The translations under genes were made by a program, and so were the position numbers. A DNA stretch of 64,000 nucleotides from Mesorhizobium sp. NZP2077 (GTDB lineage Bacteria > Pseudomonadota > Alphaproteobacteria > Rhizobiales > Rhizobiaceae): the NCBI RefSeq assembly GCF_013170805.1, contig NZ_CP051293.1, positions 6,578,001-6,642,000 of the forward strand, written 5' to 3'. Below the pieces are notes generated by a model, which searched no databases, had not been told where the DNA came from, and was given only the letters and a program-made list of their open reading frames with translations. Position 1 is the stretch's first letter, and every line of letters starts with the position of its first letter. Positions 1 through 8,736 of this stretch are shown here, one piece after another.

Positions 1-665
1 TCGCCGGCCGAGACCGTGAAGGTCGACGCCTGCGAGGCGGCAAAGGCCGCGGCCAGGATCGTGCCGAGGCAGGTCGCCGGCGTCATGCGCACGCTGGCGA
101 ACCGCCTTGTGATGACGGTGGCGATCGAGAACATGAACGCGATCAGCAGCGCCAGCCCGTCGCCTATGGGCGAGACGGCGCCATCGAGCGATTCCGACAC
201 CATGATGGCGACCCCGGCGATGACGGCGGCGATCGCCACCCAGGTCACGACACCAACCCGTTCGCGAAACAGCGCCCATGCTAACAGCGCCGCCAGCAGC
301 GGCACGCCAGCCTGCATCAAGAGGATGTTGGCGACGGTGGTGTAGGCGAGCGCCACGACGAAGGCGGTCGATGCGATGGCGAAGCAGAACCCGACGGCAA
401 GGCCAGGCAGGCCCATGTCGCGAAAGGATCTCAGCATGCCGCGCCAGCCGTCACGCCAGGCCATGAAGGAGAGCAGGAAAGCGGCGGCCCACACGGAGCG
501 CCAGAAGATAACCGTCCAACTGTCACCGACGGTGATGAAGCGGGCGATGGTGCCGCCGAAACTCCACATCAGCGCCGACAGGAAGACCAGAAGCATGCCG
601 ACGCGTTCCTCGCGCGGCGAGGATGTCGAAGTAACAAGGCCGGGCGATGATGCTGCGTCTGTCAT
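1..665 (-). CDS. DMT/EamA family transporter, 3' part beyond window
   Basis: Reading the minus strand from an ATG at 665 gives about 221 codons without a stop, running off the left edge. The protein starts MTDAASSPGLV and has a short polar leader, then a series of hydrophobic helices such as VGMLLVFLSALMWSFGG and IAAVIAGVAIMVSE separated by short basic loops (WRDGW, RERVG). This is the layout of the first half and the start of the second half of an EamA (drug/metabolite transporter) protein, normally about 300 residues with ten helices in two repeats. Such proteins export small metabolites across the inner membrane; the substrate cannot be read from sequence. It is transcribed away from the neighbouring regulator gene and separated from it by about 140 bases. 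The family call is firm; function beyond that is not. Confidence 0.8.
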   Translation of the reverse strand, partial: MTDAASSPGLVTSTSSPREERVGMLLVFLSALMWSFGGTIARFITVGDSWTVIFWRSVWAAAFLLSFMAWRDGWRGMLRSFRDMGLPGLAVGFCFAIASTAFVVALAYTTVANILLMQAGVPLLAALLAWALFRERVGVVTWVAIAAVIAGVAIMVSESLDGAVSPIGDGLALLIAFMFSIATVITRRFASVRMTPATCLGTILAAAFAASQASTFTVSAG

Positions 666-802
666 GGGCGCGACTGTCGAGCTTTTGTGGAGGGGACGAT
701 GCGCAAGGGACGACAAAAAACTGCTCTGTTCGCGTAACGCAAAGACTTGAGTCGCGGGTGATCCAGACACCGGCGACGATTGTGGCACCTTTTGCTGCCG
801 CG

Positions 803-2251
803 TTACTGGAAATCGAAGGCGCTCAGGCCCGTCACCATCTCGTCGAGGCCGAGCGGACGCGTCACCGGCGGCTCGGCGCGCGCCAGGCAGCCGACGCGCT
901 CGCAAAGCCGGCAGGCAGGTCCGACCTGCGTCGCCGCGACGGTGCCTTGTCCCGACTTTCCCGCAGCCGCAGCGCCGGGCAGAGCCGCGCCGTAGACAAT
1001 GTCGTCGCGAAAGCCGATGTCGCAACCGAGCAGCAGCGCGGTGCGGCGCGGACGTTCCGAGAACGCGCCTTGCGGCCCTTCCAATGTGCGGGCGATGCAC
1101 AGAAACTCGGCGCCGTCGGGCATTTCCACCGCTTCGACGAAGATCTGGCCGGGCTGAGAGAAGGCGGCATGCACGGGCAGCTTGGGGCAGTCGCCGCCAA
1201 AGCGGCTGTGCGGAAAGCCCTGGCTGCCGGCCCTGCGAAAGCGGTTCCCGGCATTGTCGACCTCCAGCATGAAGAAGGGGACACCCGGCGCGCCCTGCCG
1301 CTGCAACATGGTCAGCCGGTTCGCCGCCTGCTCGAAGGAGACGCCGAAGCGCGAACGCAGGACATCGATGTCGTAGCGGGCACGAACGGCAGCCGCATGA
1401 AAGGCCTGGTAAGGCATCATCAGCGCATGCGCGGCATAGCGGCCGAGCTCGAAGCGGGCGAGACGGCGGGCCTCGTCGGTGCTCAGCTTGAGTGCCTGGA
1501 TCTCGCCTGCGACAGCAACCGTCATGCGGATCAGGCAGGCCTCCATCGCCACCTCGCGCAGCTGGTCGAACGGCGACAGCCGCTCAGACAGGAACAGGCG
1601 CTGCGAATGGCGATCGTAGCGCCGGCGCCAGTTCGGCATGGTGGCGACCGGCAGCACCTTGACGACGATGCCGTATTCGCGCTTTAGCCAGGCCTTCAGT
1701 GCACCGAACAAATCGTCGCCGGGATCGAGCACATAGGTGAACGCCTCGGCCTCTTCCTCGAGTGCTGTAAAATGGTTCGACCGCCGCTCGAAGGTCTCAT
1801 GCACCTCGTCGATCGGCAGGCGAGCACCGGACAGCGCCGTCGCCCGCCCCTCGCGCGCCAGAAGCTCGTTGAGGTCGGACAGCCGCTCGGCCTGCTCGCG
1901 ATAGGCGCGGAACAGTTTTATCACGGCGGCGGATGCATTGGGCGCCGCCTCGGCAAGTTCGATCAGTTCCTGGTCTCCGGGCAGTTCGCCGACCAGCAGC
2001 GGATCGGCGAACACCTCTTTCAAGGCCGCGACCGACCCCCTTGCCTCGCCTTGCAGCTCGTGCGGGTCGACCTTGTAGACGGACGCCAGCTTGAGGATCA
2101 GTTGCACCGTCAGCGGCCGCTGGTTGCGCTCGATCAGGTTGAGATAGGACGGCGAGATGCCGAGCCCCTCGGCCATCGCCGTCTGGGTCAGGCCCTTGGC
2201 GTTGCGGATGCGGCGGATGCGCGGCCCTGCGAAAATCTTCTGGTCGGCCAT
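803..2251 (-). CDS. ScfR-type XRE transcriptional regulator of short-chain fatty acid / glyoxylate metabolism
   Basis: A 482-residue regulator. An XRE helix-turn-helix lies at about residues 9-63 (GLTQTAMAEGLGISPSYLNLIE). An IrrE-like middle region follows at roughly 190-320, in which the usual HExxH metal motif of ImmA peptidases is not kept (it reads FELGRYAAH). The C-terminal domain ends in a cysteine cluster, CRLCERVGC, typical of the short-chain fatty acyl regulator family (relatives include RamB and ScfR). I start at the ATG at 2251, which places MADQKIFAGPRIR directly before the HTH; a longer reading would add 13 unlikely residues. It is divergent from isocitrate lyase with 238 bases between starts, so it probably controls aceA and itself in response to acyl-CoA or acetate status. 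The target is inferred from position and family. Confidence 0.88.
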   Translation of the reverse strand: MADQKIFAGPRIRRIRNAKGLTQTAMAEGLGISPSYLNLIERNQRPLTVQLILKLASVYKVDPHELQGEARGSVAALKEVFADPLLVGELPGDQELIELAEAAPNASAAVIKLFRAYREQAERLSDLNELLAREGRATALSGARLPIDEVHETFERRSNHFTALEEEAEAFTYVLDPGDDLFGALKAWLKREYGIVVKVLPVATMPNWRRRYDRHSQRLFLSERLSPFDQLREVAMEACLIRMTVAVAGEIQALKLSTDEARRLARFELGRYAAHALMMPYQAFHAAAVRARYDIDVLRSRFGVSFEQAANRLTMLQRQGAPGVPFFMLEVDNAGNRFRRAGSQGFPHSRFGGDCPKLPVHAAFSQPGQIFVEAVEMPDGAEFLCIARTLEGPQGAFSERPRRTALLLGCDIGFRDDIVYGAALPGAAAAGKSGQGTVAATQVGPACRLCERVGCLARAEPPVTRPLGLDEMVTGLSAFDFQ

Positions 2252-2489
2252 CGACTGCCCCTGACAGGAATTTACACAACTTGGCGGCACTCCATGCCAC
2301 CGGCACCTTTACAATCGTGACAAATTTACAAGAGCCTTCTGTCAAACACAATACAGGTTTTCCCTTATATCCTGCCATATTGGTTGATTTATCTGGCTCA
2401 TTTCGCACCGCAATGTAAATTCAGTCACATTCCAACGGGGGCAAACGATTGGCCACCGGACGTAGTGCAGCAATCCTTCGGAGTGACCC
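2252..2489. promoter_or_regulatory. Divergent promoter region with repeated TGTAAATT motifs
   Basis: The AT-rich interval between the regulator and isocitrate lyase carries the octamer AATTTACA at 2269-2276 and 2323-2330, and its complement TGTAAATT at 2414-2421. A related TTTACAAT lies at 2308-2315. Repeated half-sites in both orientations suit an operator for the divergently encoded regulator. That the motifs repeat is seen directly; that they are its binding sites is inference. Confidence 0.45.
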
Positions 2490-3779
2490 ATGACTGATTT
2501 TTACAATCTCGTTCCCTCGGCGCCGGAAGGTCGCTTCGACGGCATCGAACGTCCCTATTCGCCGGAGGATGTGAAGCGGCTGCGCGGTTCGGTGCAGATC
2601 CGCCAGAGCCTGGCCGAAATGGGCGCCAACCGGCTGTGGAAACTCATCCACGAAGAAGATTTCGTCAACGCGCTCGGCGCCATGTCCGGCAACCAGGCGA
2701 TGCAGCAGGTGCGCGCCGGGCTGAAGGCGATCTACCTGTCGGGCTGGCAGGTCGCTGCCGACGCCAACACAGCCTCGGCGATGTATCCCGACCAGTCGCT
2801 CTATCCGGCCAATGCGGCGCCTGAACTGGTCAAGCGCATCAACCGCACGCTGCAGCGTGCCGACCAGATCGAGACCTCCGAGGGCAACGGGCTTTCGGTC
2901 GAGACCTGGTTCGCGCCGATCGTCGCCGACGCCGAAGCCGGCTTCGGCGGACCGCTCAACGCCTTCGAGATCATGAAGGCGTTCATCGAGGCGGGTGCCG
3001 CCGGCGTCCACTACGAGGACCAGCTGGCATCGGAAAAGAAGTGCGGCCATCTCGGCGGCAAGGTGCTGATCCCAACCGCCGCGCATATCCGCAACCTCAA
3101 TGCGGCGCGGCTGGCAGCCGATGTGATGGGCACGTCGACGCTGGTCGTGGCGCGCACCGATGCCGAGGCCGCAAAGCTTCTGACATCCGATATCGACGAA
3201 CGCGACCAGCCTTTCGTCGACTACGCAGCCGGCCGCACGGTGGAAGGTTTCTACCAGGTCAGGAACGGCATCGAGCCCTGCATCGCCCGGGCCGTCGCCT
3301 ATGCGCCTTACGCGGATCTGATCTGGTGCGAGACCTCGAAGCCAGACCTGGCACAGGCCAAGAAATTCGCCGAGGGTGTGCGTAAGCATCATCCGGGCAA
3401 GCTGCTCGCCTATAATTGCTCGCCCTCGTTCAACTGGAAGAAGAATCTCGACGACGCGACGATCGCCAAATTCCAGAGGGAACTCGGCGCCATGGGCTAT
3501 AAGTTCCAGTTCATCACGCTCGCCGGCTTCCACCAGCTCAACTACGGCATGTTCGAATTGGCGCGTGGCTACAAGGCACGGCAGATGGCAGCCTATTCGG
3601 AGCTGCAGGAAGCCGAGTTCGCGGCGGAGGCCAATGGCTACACCGCGACCAAACACCAGCGCGAAGTCGGCACCGGCTATTTCGACGCCGTGTCGATGGC
3701 GATCACCGGCGGCAAGTCGTCGACCACCGCCATGCATGAATCGACCGAGCACGCACAGTTCAAGCCGGCCGCCGAATAG
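2490..3779 (+). CDS. aceA: Isocitrate lyase
   Basis: The 429-residue protein cleaves isocitrate to glyoxylate and succinate, the first step of the glyoxylate bypass, in the cytoplasm. The family signature KKCGHLGG is at about residues 183-190, with the catalytic cysteine at 185. It is preceded by the Mg-binding region with DAEAGFGG near 148-154. Length and motifs match proteobacterial isocitrate lyases. The ATG at 2490 follows a weak GGAGTG element. The divergent ScfR-type regulator and the AATTTACA repeats between the two genes point to induction on acetate or fatty acids. A small conserved-looking gene follows 57 bases downstream, and then a strong terminator. Confidence 0.97.
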   Translation: MTDFYNLVPSAPEGRFDGIERPYSPEDVKRLRGSVQIRQSLAEMGANRLWKLIHEEDFVNALGAMSGNQAMQQVRAGLKAIYLSGWQVAADANTASAMYPDQSLYPANAAPELVKRINRTLQRADQIETSEGNGLSVETWFAPIVADAEAGFGGPLNAFEIMKAFIEAGAAGVHYEDQLASEKKCGHLGGKVLIPTAAHIRNLNAARLAADVMGTSTLVVARTDAEAAKLLTSDIDERDQPFVDYAAGRTVEGFYQVRNGIEPCIARAVAYAPYADLIWCETSKPDLAQAKKFAEGVRKHHPGKLLAYNCSPSFNWKKNLDDATIAKFQRELGAMGYKFQFITLAGFHQLNYGMFELARGYKARQMAAYSELQEAEFAAEANGYTATKHQREVGTGYFDAVSMAITGGKSSTTAMHESTEHAQFKPAAE

Positions 3780-3836
3780 CGGATCAGAAAACACCGAGGA
3801 AACGCCCACCAGGGCTTCAGACACAGGAGAAGACCA

Positions 3837-4079
3837 ATGGCATCGATAAGCCGCGTCAAGGAACGGGCGGAAGAACAATCGACGACGATGAGCGTCGACC
3901 AGCAGGCGACGATCCGGATGCTGGCCAACGACCTGCACAGACTGAACCAGTCGGTGATGAAGGCGGTCGAGGCGGGCGTTTCCGTGGAACTCGTGCGCTC
4001 GGCCAGGCACCATGGCGGCGACGGCAATTGGGGCGATCTGCTGATCCCGGTGATCGTCACCCAGCAGAGCCATGGCTGA
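3837..4079 (+). CDS. Small hypothetical protein downstream of aceA
   Basis: An 80-residue charged protein (MASISRVKERAEEQS...) with predicted helical N-terminal two thirds and a short hydrophobic end (GDLLIPVIVTQ). It has no signal peptide or membrane segment. An AGGAGA ribosome site sits about six bases before the ATG. It lies 57 bases after aceA on the same strand and before the hairpin at 4103, so it is probably co-transcribed with isocitrate lyase. I do not recognise the family. The good ribosome site and operon position are the reasons to accept it as a gene. Confidence 0.7.
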   Translation: MASISRVKERAEEQSTTMSVDQQATIRMLANDLHRLNQSVMKAVEAGVSVELVRSARHHGGDGNWGDLLIPVIVTQQSHG

Positions 4080-4102
4080 CCGGAAATCGTTGCAACCGAC
4101 CC

Positions 4103-4140
4103 TTCACCTGCGCAGCGTATGCGCAGGTGAATCTTATTTT
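4103..4140 (+). terminator. Rho-independent terminator of the aceA operon
   Basis: A perfect 11-bp stem (TTCACCTGCGC, 4103-4113, with GCGCAGGTGAA, 4121-4131) closes a seven-base loop and is followed by TCTTATTTTT. It ends transcription of aceA and the small downstream gene. Confidence 0.85.
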
Positions 4141-4320
4141 TACGCAACCAATCCATGGACAGGGCAGTACAGTACTGTTGCTTGGCTCCACTGTCGGAGG
4201 AAGAGTTTCCAAAGGCCTTTTATTTCAACTTGACATGGGGTGCGATCTCACGCCAATTGTCGGCCAGATTCAACTCTGCATTGAAATAGGGGGGAGCTTC
4301 TTGGCCGACTTGGGTGCCCA

Positions 4321-4764
4321 GTGAATAGCGAGGGCGAGACCGCAAAACATCCGAATCTGGTGACCCAGGATTCAAGCGCCGAGATGACCCGCAGTCCCTC
4401 GCAAGTGCTTGTTGTCGCGAAATCGCCGATCAATCGCGTGGTGGTGTCGAAGATCGTCGAGCGATCCGGGCTCAGACCGATCTCGGAATCGCCCGATATG
4501 GCGGCGAAAACCTTGCGGACGCTGGTGCCAGGCGTGATTGTGCTGGACGGCGGCGCAGACAACAAGGACTGCGACACTCTGATGTCCGGCATCGAAACGT
4601 TGCGGCGGGCTTCGGGCAAATCGCATCCTCCCGTCATCCTGCTTTCAACCAAGACCGGCACGCCGGAGAGCCTGGGCCTGTCAAGCGTGATTGACGTCGT
4701 GGTCGCCAAGCCGATCACGCCCGAGCGGCTGCAACCGGTGATCGATCGCCTGATCAGCCGCTAA
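4321..4764 (+). CDS. Receiver-like (pseudo-receiver) protein
   Basis: A 147-residue single-domain protein with the fold signature of a response regulator receiver: beta-1 SQVLVVAKSPINRVVVSKIV, beta-3 GVIVLDGG and a beta-5 VVAKPI. The phosphoacceptor aspartate is present in VLDGG and the switch lysine in AKP. The acidic pair that normally binds magnesium after beta-1 (usually DD) is replaced by AKS, so ordinary phosphorylation is doubtful. There is no output domain. I use the GTG at 4321; an ATG at 4384 is an alternative that would still keep the whole receiver fold. No sensor kinase lies nearby. It may act as a phosphorylation-independent partner or a sink; the role is unknown. Confidence 0.72.
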   Translation: MNSEGETAKHPNLVTQDSSAEMTRSPSQVLVVAKSPINRVVVSKIVERSGLRPISESPDMAAKTLRTLVPGVIVLDGGADNKDCDTLMSGIETLRRASGKSHPPVILLSTKTGTPESLGLSSVIDVVVAKPITPERLQPVIDRLISR

Positions 4765-4771
4765 ACCACGA

Positions 4772-5482
4772 TCAACTCGTGATACTTTCGACCAATTCGG
4801 GCAATAGCCCGAGATCGGCGATCTGGCGGAATCGCGGCACGGCGACCGGCGCCTCGACATGCTCGAGCACCCAGGTCAGTTCGTGTGGCACATGGACACC
4901 CCAGCCACCGGCCTCGATCGCCGGCACCACGTCCGACTTCAGCGAATTGCCGACCATCATGCTCTTTGCCGGACCGTCACCGTGGCGGCTGAAGAGGCGC
5001 GCATAGGTCGCGGCATTCTTGTCGCTGACGATCTCGACCGCGTCGAACAGGTCACCGAGGCCGGAGCCGGCCAGCTTGCGCTCCTGGTCGAAGAGGTCGC
5101 CCTTGGTGATCAGCACAAGGCGGTAATCGCCTGCGAGCTTTTCCACCGTCTCACGCACATGCGGCAGGACCTCGATCGGGTGGCTCAGCATCTCGCGGCC
5201 GGCGTCGAGGATCTCCGCTATGACCGCGGCCGGCACCCGCCCGTCTGTGACCTCGATCGCCGTTTCGATCATCGACAGGGTAAATCCCTTGATGCCGAAG
5301 CCATATACGGCAAGGTTGCGCCGTTCGGCCTCGAGCAATCGCGTCGAAATCCGTTTCTCCTCGCCATGGTCGGCAAGCATGGCGGCGAAGCGTTTTTCCG
5401 TCATGCGGAAAAACTGTTCGTTCTGCCAAAGCGTGTCGTCGGCATCGAAGCCGATGGTCGTCAGTTCGCTGTTTTTTCGCAT
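4772..5482 (-). CDS. HAD family hydrolase
   Basis: A 236-residue haloacid-dehalogenase-type phosphatase. Motif I is DADDT near residue 11 (FDADDTLW, nucleophile and acid/base aspartates), motif II is the serine/threonine in LVLITKGD, and motif IV lies in MMVGNSLKSDVVPAIEAGG. A helical cap sits between motifs I and II. The YjjG/phosphoglycolate-phosphatase-like arrangement suggests a small phosphorylated metabolite as substrate, which cannot be named. I start at the ATG at 5482 because the fold begins right there; the longer open frame upstream adds an arginine-rich segment with no match to the family. It ends seven bases from the convergent receiver-like gene and is divergent from puuA. Confidence 0.85.
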   Translation of the reverse strand: MRKNSELTTIGFDADDTLWQNEQFFRMTEKRFAAMLADHGEEKRISTRLLEAERRNLAVYGFGIKGFTLSMIETAIEVTDGRVPAAVIAEILDAGREMLSHPIEVLPHVRETVEKLAGDYRLVLITKGDLFDQERKLAGSGLGDLFDAVEIVSDKNAATYARLFSRHGDGPAKSMMVGNSLKSDVVPAIEAGGWGVHVPHELTWVLEHVEAPVAVPRFRQIADLGLLPELVESITS

Positions 5483-5625
5483 CGATGCCTTCCGGGTTGC
5501 GAGCCGCCCGAACCTAAGCCGACCGGCGCGATTTTCAACCTCAGTGGCAAATGCCGGCGGCGGCTCCCCTTCCCTTCCACAGGGGGGCACGGCTATACTC
5601 CGAAATCCGCAACCCAATCTGGTGA

Positions 5626-7062
5626 ATGATGCCGCCTGCAAAAAAGGAAGTCCGTCCGTCGAGCCGCGGAGGACGGGCGCGCACGCCTGCCTTCGTGAAA
5701 AACCTGCGTGGTGTGAAGAACTGGAAGGAAGTCAGCGAATGGCTGGAATGGCGCGGCATCGAGGACATCGAATGCATCACGCCTGATCAGGCTGGCGTTG
5801 CGCGCGGCAAGATGATGCCGTCGAAGAAATTCACCTCCAACACCTCGCTGGCGCTGCCTTCGGCCGTCTTCATGACGACGATTTCCGGCGGCTATCCTGA
5901 AGACGGCAATGGCTTCCACTATCCGGAAGACGATGGCGATCTCAAGCTGATGCCGGACCTGTCGACGCTGACGGTGGTGCCTTGGGAAGAAGACCCGACG
6001 GCCGCCGTCATCTGCGACCTCGTCCACCAGGATGGCCGCTCGGTCGAATTCACGCCGCGCAATGTGCTGAAGCGCGTGCTTGCCGCCTATGACAAGCTTG
6101 GGCTGAAGCCGGTGGTGGCACCCGAGATCGAATTCTATCTGGTGCGCAAGAATCCGGATCCGGACTATCCGCTGACCCCGCCCGTCGGCCGCTCGGGGCG
6201 CGCAATCGGCGGCGGCGCCGGCTATTCGATCGCCGGCGTCAACGAGTTCGACGAATTGATCGACGACATCTACCATTTCTCCGAAAGCCAGGGCCTGGAG
6301 ATCGACACACTCATCCACGAAGAGGGCGCTGGCCAGCTCGAGATCAATCTGCGCCATGGCGACCCGATCGAGCTCGCCGACCAGGTGTTCATGTTCAAGC
6401 GCACCATTCGCGAAGCCGCGCTCAAGCATGAGATCTACGCGACCTTCATGGCCAAGCCGATCCAGGGCCAGCCGGGTTCGGCCATGCATATCCATCAGTC
6501 GATCGTCGACAAGAAGACGGGCAGGAACATATTCTCGGCCGAAGACGGCTCGGAAACCGAGGAGTTCTTCCATTTCATCGGCGGCATGCAGAAGCACGTG
6601 CCGAACGCGCTGGTGATGTTCGCGCCCTACGTAAATTCCTACCGCCGGCTGACACAGGCGGCCTCCGCTCCGGTCAACAACAAATGGGGCTATGATAACC
6701 GCACCACGGCGTTCCGCGTGCCGCGTTCGGATCCCGCGGCGCGGCGCGTCGAAAACCGCATTCCGTCCTCCGACGCCAATCCCTATCTGGCGCTGGCGGC
6801 CTCACTTGCCTGCGGACTGATCGGCATCACCAACAAGCTCAAGGCCGAGCCTCCGGTGCTCACCACCGCCAACGCGCACGAGATCGACCTGCCGCGCAGC
6901 CTGCTAGAAGCCGTCGACCTGTTCGAGGGCGACGAGGAACTCTGCGCGCTGCTGGGCAAGTCCTTCGCCGCCACCTATGCGGCGATCAAGCGGGCGGAAT
7001 TCGAGACGTTCATGGAAGTGATCAGTCCGTGGGAGCGGGAGTACCTTCTACTCAACGTCTGA
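5626..7062 (+). CDS. puuA: Glutamine synthetase family protein, probable gamma-glutamylputrescine synthetase
   Basis: A 478-residue member of the glutamine synthetase superfamily. Visible active-site elements are APEIEFYL (metal-binding glutamates, near 166-173), GAGQLEINLRHGD (near 233-245), the histidine motif GSAMHIHQS, the substrate arginine region NNKWGYDNRTTAFRVP, and RVENRIPSSDANPYLALAA. Length fits PuuA (about 470) rather than GlnA paralogs with the adenylylation tyrosine loop. The gene directly downstream, seven bases away, encodes a PuuB-like FAD oxidase. The pair therefore likely glutamylates putrescine or another amine and oxidises the product in the cytoplasm. Substrate specificity is inferred from that context. 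The next in-frame ATG, at 5629, is an equally possible start. Confidence 0.85.
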   Translation: MMPPAKKEVRPSSRGGRARTPAFVKNLRGVKNWKEVSEWLEWRGIEDIECITPDQAGVARGKMMPSKKFTSNTSLALPSAVFMTTISGGYPEDGNGFHYPEDDGDLKLMPDLSTLTVVPWEEDPTAAVICDLVHQDGRSVEFTPRNVLKRVLAAYDKLGLKPVVAPEIEFYLVRKNPDPDYPLTPPVGRSGRAIGGGAGYSIAGVNEFDELIDDIYHFSESQGLEIDTLIHEEGAGQLEINLRHGDPIELADQVFMFKRTIREAALKHEIYATFMAKPIQGQPGSAMHIHQSIVDKKTGRNIFSAEDGSETEEFFHFIGGMQKHVPNALVMFAPYVNSYRRLTQAASAPVNNKWGYDNRTTAFRVPRSDPAARRVENRIPSSDANPYLALAASLACGLIGITNKLKAEPPVLTTANAHEIDLPRSLLEAVDLFEGDEELCALLGKSFAATYAAIKRAEFETFMEVISPWEREYLLLNV

Positions 7063-7068
7063 CCCATC

Positions 7069-8355
7069 ATGAGTTATCAATCTCCGATCTCTCCCGGCCG
7101 CTCGTGGTATGAAGAAACCGCGGGGCCTAGACCCGAATACCCGGCGCTTGACGGCGACCGGATCTGTGACGTCGTCATCATCGGTGGTGGCTTCACCGGT
7201 CTGTCGGCGGCAACGCATCTGGCCAAGGCTGGAACGAATGTCGTTTTGATCGACGCGTATCGTTTCGGCGACGGCGCTTCCGGGCGTAACGGCGGGCAGC
7301 TCGGCACCGGGCAGCGCGCCTGGGCCGAGGACCTGGAGGCCGAATACGGTCTGTCCCGAGCCAAGGCGCTGTTCGATCTCGCCGAGGAGGCGAAGGCGCA
7401 TCTCATCGAATTCGTCGCAATCAATCAGATCGATATCGACTACATGCCGGGCCAGCTCTCGGTCGCGCACAAGCCGCGCTATGTCGACGACTACAAGGCC
7501 CATGCCGAGATCATGGCCAGCCGTTTCTCCTATCCGCATATCTCCTTCATGGACGCGAAGGAGACAGCGGAGCGGCTGGGCTCGAGCGCCTATTTCGGCG
7601 GCACGCGCGACACCGGCACTGGCCACATCCATCCCATGAAGCTGGTGATCGGCACGGCGCGGGTGGCGGCACAGGCCGGCGCGCAGCTGTTCGAAGGGAC
7701 GCCATCGACAGGCATCGTTTCAGCAGGCGGCATAGTCAAGGTTTCGACGCCAAGAGGTACGGTCACGGCCCAAAAGTGCCTGATCGCGGTCAATGCCTAT
7801 GGCGGTACGCTTGAGCCGGTGAGTGCGGCGCACATCATGCCGATCGGCTCCTTCATCGGTGCGACGGTGCCTTTGGGGACAGATTCAAAAGTGCTGTCCG
7901 GGGGCGAGTCCGTCGATGATTCCCGCTTCGTCGTGCGCTATTTCCGTCGGTCGAGGGACGGTCGGCTGCTGTTCGGCGGACGCGAGGTTTATGGCGTCAA
8001 TGACCCCAAGGACATCCACATCCATATCCGCCGCCAGATCGTGGAACTCTATCCCGCATTGAAGGATATCGAGATCACCCATGGCTGGGGCGGCTATGTC
8101 GGCATAACCGTGCCGCGGAAACCATTCGTGCGCGAAGTCATGCCCAATGTGATCTCGGCCGGCGGCTATTCCGGCCATGGCGTCTTGCTGTCGAACTTCT
8201 TCGGCAAGCTCTATGCCGAGACCGTTGCCGGCAATCGCGACCGGCTGAAGCTGATCGAGGACCTGAAAATTCCGCCATTTCCCGGCGGTCGACGCTTCCG
8301 CACACCGCTGCTTTTCCTGGCGCTCAACTGGTTCGCGCTGCGCGACAGAATTTAG
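7069..8355 (+). CDS. puuB: FAD-dependent oxidoreductase, probable gamma-glutamylputrescine oxidase
   Basis: A 428-residue DAO-fold flavoprotein. The ADP-binding GxGxxG element is VVIIGGGFTGLSAATHLAKAG near residues 26-46, followed by the acidic end of beta-2 (VVLIDAYR) and SGRNGGQLGTGQR, typical of amine oxidases related to PuuB and glycine oxidase. The C-terminal FAD contact is GYSGHGVLLSNFFGKL near 364-379. Length equals E. coli PuuB (426). It follows puuA by seven bases, so translation is probably coupled. The likely reaction is oxidative deamination of gamma-glutamylputrescine to the aldehyde with release of ammonia and peroxide. The rest of a Puu pathway (aldehyde dehydrogenase, hydrolase) is not in the window. 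Confidence 0.85.
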   Translation: MSYQSPISPGRSWYEETAGPRPEYPALDGDRICDVVIIGGGFTGLSAATHLAKAGTNVVLIDAYRFGDGASGRNGGQLGTGQRAWAEDLEAEYGLSRAKALFDLAEEAKAHLIEFVAINQIDIDYMPGQLSVAHKPRYVDDYKAHAEIMASRFSYPHISFMDAKETAERLGSSAYFGGTRDTGTGHIHPMKLVIGTARVAAQAGAQLFEGTPSTGIVSAGGIVKVSTPRGTVTAQKCLIAVNAYGGTLEPVSAAHIMPIGSFIGATVPLGTDSKVLSGGESVDDSRFVVRYFRRSRDGRLLFGGREVYGVNDPKDIHIHIRRQIVELYPALKDIEITHGWGGYVGITVPRKPFVREVMPNVISAGGYSGHGVLLSNFFGKLYAETVAGNRDRLKLIEDLKIPPFPGGRRFRTPLLFLALNWFALRDRI

Positions 8356-8402
8356 TGCATGTCGCCCAAAAGTGGCCCCCGGTTTTGAGAGAACGACATG
8401 CA
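8356..8402. repeat. Intergenic palindromic repeat element (RIME-like)
   Basis: Immediately after the puuB stop codon, TGCATGTCG (8356-8364) pairs with CGACATGCA (8394-8402), with an inner CCAAAA/TTTTG pairing around a GC-rich loop. From memory, this sequence type (GCATGTCGCCCAAAAG) recurs between genes in Mesorhizobium and related genomes. It can form a hairpin at the end of the puuAB transcript. Only one copy is in this window, so the repetitive nature rests on recall. Confidence 0.6.
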
Positions 8403-8736
8403 TGAAAACAAGGCCAGAACCGCGCCGCCTGAATCCGTTTCGACGCGATGCGCTTCAGGCAGGATCAGATCGCCATCACGACCTCATGTAATATTGTAAT
8501 ATTCATTGTAACATTTGTTGCCCTAGCGGCACGTTGCGCAAATGCCGGCAAAGGCGCAGAATCCCCAGTTAAGGCGTACTGATGCCACAATCGCGGGCGA
8601 AAGGTTCCCGCTTCTGGGCGATTATTCGGGGATTGCTGCGGGCTTGTCCGCGTTGTTTTTGGGACCGATGCCGATCAGACGCCGGACTTCCGGCAGCGAT
8701 CGAAAGAACACCGGCCCGCTTATGGAGGTGGCAAGA

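Noticed and set aside
647..1687. Plus-strand open frame opposite the ScfR-type regulator
   Set aside because: It lies antisense to a well-recognised gene and has no ribosome site or motif.
2421..4073. Long minus-strand open frame of about 550 codons opposite aceA
   Set aside because: It is antisense to a clear isocitrate lyase and its translation is arginine/leucine-rich without any family feature; it is a high-GC shadow.
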